A DNA stretch of 12,982 nucleotides. Origin: Polyrhizophydium stewartii (lineage: Eukaryota; Chytridiomycota; Chytridiomycetes; Rhizophydiales). Each line of letters starts with the position of its first letter. The first letter of the stretch is position 1. A program made the position numbers and the translations under genes. The stretch covers positions 1-12,982 of the forward strand of contig JADGIZ010000482.1 in NCBI GenBank assembly GCA_027604665.1, written 5' to 3'. Below are positions 8,401-12,982 of this stretch, one piece after another. Below the pieces are notes generated by a model, which did not search any database, had not been told where the DNA came from, and saw only the letters and a program-made list of their open reading frames with translations.

Positions 8401-10798
8401 TGATCGAAGTCAGCTTGCCGAGGGGAAAGTCGATCGATACGCCCCGTAGGAAGAACGAGTGTGCGTTGTCCTGCTCGCCTGCGTCTTCGACGGCGACAGC
8501 CGACGCAGATGATGCCGCACGGCCTCGCAGACGCGAGAGGAGCCAGGAAGCACCGGGAATGCATCTGCGGCTACGCTGCGAGGACGCATGGGGCGACACA
8601 GCCGCAGGGGCATTCGCTGCTGCCATTGCATCTGCCGTTGAGTGGTGACAAAAGTCCGCGGTGTAGATTGACAGCGACGGATCGCGGTTGACAAAGCTCC
8701 GCCGCCCTTTAAATACGGCCTCGTCCTCGAAGCGCTCGAGCTCCTCCTCGGACAGGAAGGCCTGGATGCGGCCCAACACAACGCGGATGTTGAGAATAGA
8801 AGACACGTCCTCGCTCAGGTTGCTGAGCGTGAACGACACGGTAGACAGCAGGTTGATGCTCGTGAACGCCGTGGCCGCATCAAGCGTCTTGCCCGCAACG
8901 ACGGTGTAGAAGAAGAAGCTTGTGAACGTGACGAGAATGCTCGAGCCCCAGGAGATGAAAATCATGACCAAGTTATTGAACATCAACTTGAGGCGCGAGT
9001 TGAGCTCGTCCTCGCGCGCGGCAAGGATCTTCTTCAGGAACTGAGGCTCCCACGCCATGAACTTGATGATGCGGATGCCCTGCAGAGCCTCGTTGGTGAC
9101 TTGAATGCGGCGGTCCACCAGCGAACGCGTCTGCCGGAGGACTTTGTAACGAGACGCGAGCGCCATGCCAGAGATGGGTCCGCTGAGAATAATCACAAAC
9201 AAGCCGGCAAGCGCGGGCGGGCCCATCAGGTAGAGAAGACCCGAGACGGAGATTACGATTGATATGGGCGTGTCAATGAGCAGCTCGTGAATGTCTGTGA
9301 TGAAGTTGCGCACAGAGTTGGTGTCGTTGGACATGAGACTGACGATCTTGCCCTGCGACGCCGTGTCGTCGTCTTCGTCGTCCTCGCTGGCCTGTTTTCC
9401 CTTGCCCTTGCCCTTGCCCTTGCCGGCAGGCTTGCTGCCGACTTTCTTGCCCGACTTGCCTGCGCGGCGGAGGCTCTTTTTGAAGATCTCATGCACGAGC
9501 ACGGCGCGCAGCTGGATGCCCCAGTGGCGGCCGCTGAGGTAGATTTGCGAGTTCAGGATATCGCACAGAAGCGACGACGAGAACATGCCCACCAGGAGAG
9601 CGACGCCCCAGAACCAACCCTCGCCGGGCTGCCTGTTTTGGAGCCAAATGAGCAGGCGGTTGATGAAGAACGGGCTCGAGAACCCCAGCGTCGCCGTGAT
9701 GGCCGCGCACACCATCTGGAACCAGGCATACTTGCTTGTGAGGCGCAGCAGGTCCCAGAATACGGTGTTCTTGGGATTGCTGTTTGGGAGCACGGCATCG
9801 AGTCAGCGCAAAGCCGCCTGTGGGGGGCAGATGAGACCTCTTGCGGCTTACCGGATCTTGTTCCAGCGCTTGACTACCTCGCTCATGTGATCGTACGACG
9901 AGATGTGCGGGATGTCCTCTGCCTCGAGCGGCTTGGCGCTGCCGGCGGTCAGGAGCGGCACGATCCACGAGAACGTGACAAGCGACCACAGCGACGCCGT
10001 GTCCTGTCCCGAGACCGAGCGGCCGTTGATGCGCAGACCGCGGACGGCGTGGGCATTGCGGGTCGGGTTGCAGACGTCGATTGCCAGGGCAGCAGCGCCG
10101 ACGGCCAGTGCGGCCACGTGCAGCCGGAGCGGCAGGACGGAGATGCCCGGCGGCGTGTCCGAGACGACTGCCCAGATTGAGGCGGCCTCGGCGACAACAA
10201 AAGGCCCCGAGATGCCGAGGACGGACCGCGGTGCGGAGGACCTTGGGCTTCGCGATGAGAGCAGCAGCGATACCGCGCACAGCTGCGCCAGGTTTGAAAG
10301 CACCAGTCAGCGGCGCGGCCGCATGGGCGGTGCAGCAGCCAGGCTCACCCATGCGGCGAACCAGAGCGCGGACGACACGAGCTCGAGGGGTCGCAGCGAG
10401 TCGCCGAGGGCCGACGAGATGCCGATGCCAGCCGCGGCGAGCGCGGCCGCAATGGCGGCGGCCAGCAGCGACGCCTCGGACAGCGTCGGCGGGTCTGCGC
10501 GCTGCTGCGTCTCGCTCAGCAGTCTCCATGTGCCCGCGTGCTCCTCGGCTGAGCCTTCCGTGGCAGACCCGACCACGGCAGCGTCGGCCGCATCGGCGTC
10601 GTGGGCCGTGTCGAGCCCAGACAAGTCCGCGTCGCCGCCATGGTCCGGGTCCGAGTCGGGGTCGGGCAGCCGCACAAAGCCGGGCCTGCTGCGCTGGTCG
10701 CGCACACCCACGACGACCGAGGCCGCCAGCGCGCCGAGCAGCACCGCGCCGCCGAGCACGGGCGGAAAGGCCTCGGCGGCAGAGACCGTTTGCGCCAT
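5494..10798 (-). CDS. Full-length ABCC/MRP-type ABC transporter with TMD0 (4 exons)
   Basis: Exons: 10798-10349, 10282-9852, 9779-7214, 7146-5494, giving 5100 nt and 1699 residues. Introns are 66, 72 and 67 nt with donors GTGAGC, GTAAGC and GTGCGT; each has CTGAC before its acceptor. TMD0 has five predicted helices (about 12-32, 109-131, 138-158, 170-191, 198-219), followed by the L0 motif TFSWIVPLLTAGSAKPLEAE near 252-271. TMD1 spans about 311-623. NBD1 has Walker A GPTGAGKTS (755-763), Q803, LSGGQ (858-862), Walker B ending in D882-D883 and H915. TMD2 spans about 1013-1351 with a 70-residue outer loop bearing an NAS glycosylation site. NBD2 has A-loop Y1413, Walker A GRTGAGKST (1438-1446), Q1486, FSQGQ (1579-1583), D1603-E1604 and H1635. 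Asp in place of Glu after NBD1 Walker B is the usual ABCC asymmetry. Long MRPs export glutathione, glucuronide or bile-acid conjugates into vacuole or medium; the substrate here is unknown. Insertions occur before NBD1 (about 671-734), in TMD1 (410-433) and in NBD2 (about 1522-1572). The start is the first ATG before TMD0. Confidence 0.93.
9401..9424. repeat. Hexanucleotide CTTGCC x4 encoding a Gly-Lys tract in ABCC
   Basis: Four perfect CTTGCC units read on the minus strand as GGCAAG and encode alternating Gly-Lys at ABCC residues of about 413-422. An acidic run EDDEDDD follows at 426-432. The tract lies in a cytoplasmic loop of TMD1 and is probably a replication-slippage expansion. Confidence 0.85.
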
Positions 10799-11152
10799 TC
10801 GGGGATTCGGGGAAACCCGAGTTTCTCCGAGGACACCCAACTCGGGCGCTCAGCGACACACGCAGCGACTGCACGTTGCGGCGTGCGCGCGGATATCCGG
10901 CCAACCAGCGCCGGTGCTCCCTCAGCTGCTTACGTCGCGCTTGCCCGCATGCCCGCGGCGCTTTGTGCGGTGGGTGCACCTGATCTCGCGCGGCATGAGC
11001 GCGGGCGGATCGACTACAGCGTCGATCGTGTTTGCTCGAGGTCGCGGCGAGATCGGAGCGGGGCGCGAGCATGCCCGTGCGGCGAGGACGCCGGAGCGCT
11101 GGCTGGCGCTTGCCACGCTTTTCGACGCCGGCGAGCCAAAAGAACTGGCTAC
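10799..11152. promoter_or_regulatory. Divergent promoter region between ABCC and the right-hand gene
   Basis: These 354 bp lie between two start codons facing away from each other. No TATA box is evident on either strand. Directly upstream of the ABCC start there is an 8-bp tandem (ATTCGGGG at 10797-10804 and 10805-10812, overlapping the start codon) and the inverted repeat listed separately. A TTACGTCG sequence in the middle resembles an ATF/CREB-type half site, but this is weak. Confidence 0.5.
10816..10846. repeat. Inverted repeat CCCGAGTT-N15-AACTCGGG upstream of ABCC
   Basis: The arms 10816-10823 and 10839-10846 are perfect 8-bp reverse complements with a 15-nt spacer, 18 to 48 bp upstream of the ABCC start codon. 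A smaller overlapping stem, GAAAC/GTTTC (10812-10816 and 10821-10825), is also present. It could be a dimeric transcription-factor site or an mRNA 5' UTR hairpin; nothing in the sequence decides between them. Confidence 0.5.
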
Positions 11153-12534
11153 ATGTCTCAGTTGGTGAGCCCCGTCGAGCGGCGCGCAGGGCAGCGGGCC
11201 TGGACTGGCTCGAGTCCAGACTCCAGTCCGCGCCCCAGGGCCCAACACCTGACCCCGTGCTGCGTGGCGCGACAGAACTTGAACGTGCTATTCGATGGCC
11301 TCACAGCCCCAGCCATCACCGAGGAGGCACTCGAGGCTGGCTACACCGCCATGGACGTGGCGAGGGTGCGTCGCCGCCTTGTTGCGCCCACTTGTCCAAC
11401 TTGGTTGTCCGCCTCGCCCGTTCCTGGCTCAGCGCTCGCATGGGCGGCACGGTTGGGCTGGAAGCCAGAAGCGTCCGACCGACAGCGGACTTCCTTGCTT
11501 GGTGTCGGCGCTTTCTGCCTCGCTGCTTGTCACTCGGACATGCGCCTTTTGATCGCCCCGAGCTGCTCGTCGGACGCATCTGGCACTCGCGTCCGGACGC
11601 TGACAGCGTTCATCGCTCTCGCCGCCCATCTCTGCCATAACCGCCCCGACTTTACAACACCGATCAGATGGCTCGCAAGCTCAAGCTGATGCTCCGGCTC
11701 GCCCAAAGCCGGCTGCCGCTCGCTCTAACAAGCCGCTCCCAAAGCGCGCTCGACATGCTCGACGTATTCGATGACCAAAGGCGTCACCGATCGGAATACG
11801 GCCACAGCCACAACGCTTACGCAGCGTACTACAATCCGCGGAGCACGCACCCATCGTCGCGTGGCTCGCCGGCATTCGCAACCTCAGGCGAGAGCATTCA
11901 GACTGATACCAGAAGATCGACCCATGCGCTGCCGCACGCGCATCATCCAGGCTCTCAGATCTATACCCCTCGGACCACCCGCCGCAACGAGCGAGTCACT
12001 ACCCGAAGTGAACGCCCAAGGGCCCATCCGCTGCTTGAAATCGCGGAGCCAGTGCTGCCGCCACTCCCGCTTCGCCGACCCCGCGCGATCGACGTGAACA
12101 GCATCGAAGCACAGCAGGGCATCGCTGCCAGAGAGGCATCGAGCAATCAAGCTCAGGCCTCGAGCACCGGACCCCCTCCTTTCAACTCGCAAGTTGGTCC
12201 GCCGACGTCCTCTCGTCAGATGCATGATGAGGTGCCACGAGCCGGCTCCCACATGGGCACGCAGATTGCGCTGTCCGCCCCCGTCGATATGCGCCGAGCA
12301 ACCGCAAGCGGCACACTGGTTCCGCAAACTGAGGCCGAGCAGTTGGTCGGAAGGCTGGGTGCCCCAGTGCCTCACGACGATAGCCGCCGCACCGAATCGA
12401 TGCCACTCACCCCTCTGATCGAGGCCATCCTCGAGCGACGGCAGCTGCCGCAGCCAGGCAGCTTGCCGGCGCAGTTTATACTTGCGTCATCACCGCGCAC
12501 CCCTGAAACCCCCGGTCACGCTACCTGGCTTTAG
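11153..12534 (+). CDS. Hypothetical mostly disordered 322-residue protein (3 exons)
   Basis: Proposed exons are 11153-11164, 11276-11365 and 11668-12534 (TAG 12532-12534), 969 nt in all. I do not recognise the family. Intron 1 (111 nt) has donor GTGAGC, branch CTGAC and acceptor gcgacag. Intron 2 (302 nt) has donor GTGCGT, branch CTGAC at 11600-11604 and acceptor gatcag at 11667. After that branch no AG occurs except one touching it, until the acceptor. Both joins are phase 0. The first 35 residues (MSQLNLNVLFDGLTAP, then an acidic helix) join the start of exon 3 (MARKLKLMLRLAQSRL) into one continuous predicted amphipathic helical segment. From about residue 75 the protein is rich in Ser, Pro, Arg, His and Gln with no clear domain, signal peptide or membrane segment. 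Exon 3 is a single 289-codon frame. If the upstream exons are wrong, translation could begin at the ATG at 11668. A further exon could be hidden in the unusually long second intron. Confidence 0.55.
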
Positions 12535-12558
12535 CTCTCGCTCTCGCTCTCGCCCTCG
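12535..12558. repeat. CTCTCG hexanucleotide microsatellite after the stop codon
   Basis: Three perfect CTCTCG units and one variant CCCTCG follow directly on the TAG of the hypothetical gene, in its presumed 3' UTR. Confidence 0.85.
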
Positions 12559-12620
12559 CATGCAACAAGGCACACATTGACATGACCTCTTCAGGAATGA
12601 AGATCTAGCTACGCTCAACC

Positions 12621-12982
12621 ATGCAGTCATCAGTAGGCCGCAATGAGCTCATCAATGACGTCGCCTCGGTGGCGCATGCGGTGCGGGCCGTCACGCCAAC
12701 TCAGATCGTCGACCGCAAGACCCTGCCCCACGCCGCATCGCCTCCGGCCTGCCCCGCGCCAGCGCCTCCGGCCGACTCCCGCCCCGACTCCCGCCTCGAC
12801 TCCCGCCCCGACTCCGACTCCGACTCCGCCCACGCCGCCGCACCGCAAGAACATAAGAAGCGGGCCTCCAGGCAGCAAACACCCGCAACCTCATCGACGA
12901 GAGCTGCCGACACCCCATGCAGCTCACGACCATTGCCCTTGCCGCCGTCGCCTCGGCGTCGCTGCCGCTGGCCGCCGCGCGC
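12621..12982 (+). CDS. Possible Pro/Ser/Asp-rich hypothetical protein, 3' partial
   Basis: From the ATG at 12621 (context CAACCATGC) a frame stays open for 120 codons to the window edge. The first 30 residues look protein-like (MQSSVGRNELINDVASVAHA...). A Pro/Ala-rich stretch, a DSRP/DSRL/DS repeat from residue 52 and a basic KKRASRQQ segment follow. No domain is recognised. In GC-rich DNA a 120-codon open frame is weak evidence. The competing start at 12917 in another frame looks stronger at its N-terminus, so the end of this frame, or all of it, may be leader sequence of that gene or be interrupted by an intron. Confidence 0.35.
   Translation, partial: MQSSVGRNELINDVASVAHAVRAVTPTQIVDRKTLPHAASPPACPAPAPPADSRPDSRLDSRPDSDSDSAHAAAPQEHKKRASRQQTPATSSTRAADTPCSSRPLPLPPSPRRRCRWPPR
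12774..12827. repeat. GACTCC-based tandem repeat (12 bp x3, then 6 bp x3)
   Basis: Three 12-bp units (GACTCCCGCCCC, GACTCCCGCCTC, GACTCCCGCCCC) are followed by three GACTCC units. In the frame from 12621 they encode DSRP, DSRL, DSRP and then three DS pairs. Confidence 0.9.
12917..12982 (+). CDS. Possible secreted protein, signal peptide only (3' partial)
   Basis: The ATG at 12917 opens 22 codons to the window edge reading MQLTTIALAAVASASL, then PLAAAR. This is a textbook signal peptide: a short polar start, an Ala/Leu/Val core and small residues before a likely cleavage site. It lies in a different frame from the 12621 ORF. Nothing of the mature protein is visible, so no function can be given. 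Chance hydrophobic runs are possible in GCC/CTG-rich DNA. Confidence 0.4.
   Translation, partial: MQLTTIALAAVASASLPLAAAR

Noticed and set aside
9903..11168. 421-codon plus-strand open frame over ABCC exons 1-2 and the promoter
   Set aside because: It lies antisense to clear TMD0 and L0 coding sequence, and its Ser/Ala/Arg composition is that expected from the opposite strand.
12630..12933. Gly/Val- or Arg/Ser-repeat minus-strand ORFs near the right edge
   Set aside because: They are simple reverse readings of the GACTCC tandem repeat and have no other support.

Overview
This is a GC-rich eukaryotic window with short spliceosomal introns. I could not fix the species. A full ABCC transporter with a TMD0, a six-BRCT protein of the Rtt107/Brc1/PTIP type and an ABCD4-like (cobalamin) transporter together suggest an early-diverging fungus, for example chytrid-like, or another GC-rich opisthokont or protist. 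They fit an ascomycete or basidiomycete less well, because those groups largely lack B12 metabolism. This placement is inference; the gene families are read directly from motifs.

Layout, left to right. (1) 1-212 is the 3' part of an intron, and 213-1568 (+) is the last exon of an ABCD4-like half transporter whose 5' exons lie outside the window. (2) 1569-2068 is a 500-bp convergent 3' region with no convincing gene. (3) 5386 down to 2069 (-) is a complete nine-exon gene for an 892-residue six-BRCT protein, spread over several frames by eight introns. (4) 10798 down to 5494 (-) is a complete four-exon ABCC/MRP transporter of 1699 residues; only 107 bp separate its stop from the start of the BRCT gene. 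(5) 10799-11152 is a 354-bp divergent promoter region with a perfect 8-bp inverted repeat. (6) 11153-12534 (+) is a probable three-exon gene for a 322-residue, mostly disordered protein of unknown function. (7) From 12621 to the right edge there are two competing partial readings: an open Pro/Ser/Asp-rich frame, and from 12917 a clean signal-peptide start.

The exon joins were worked out from frame continuity, domain continuity and splice signals. All 13 complete introns start GT and end AG. Seven use the donor GTGCGT, and 13 of the 14 introns (counting the partial one at the left edge) carry a CTGAC branch site; the other has CTGAT. The joined coding lengths of all three reconstructed genes are exact multiples of three.

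The genes do not form an obvious pathway. Two are ABC transporters, one predicted lysosomal/vacuolar (cobalamin) and one vacuolar or plasma membrane (conjugate export). The BRCT gene between them is a nuclear DNA-damage scaffold. I see no rRNA, tRNA, CRISPR array, insertion sequence or viral gene, and no clearly novel multi-gene system.
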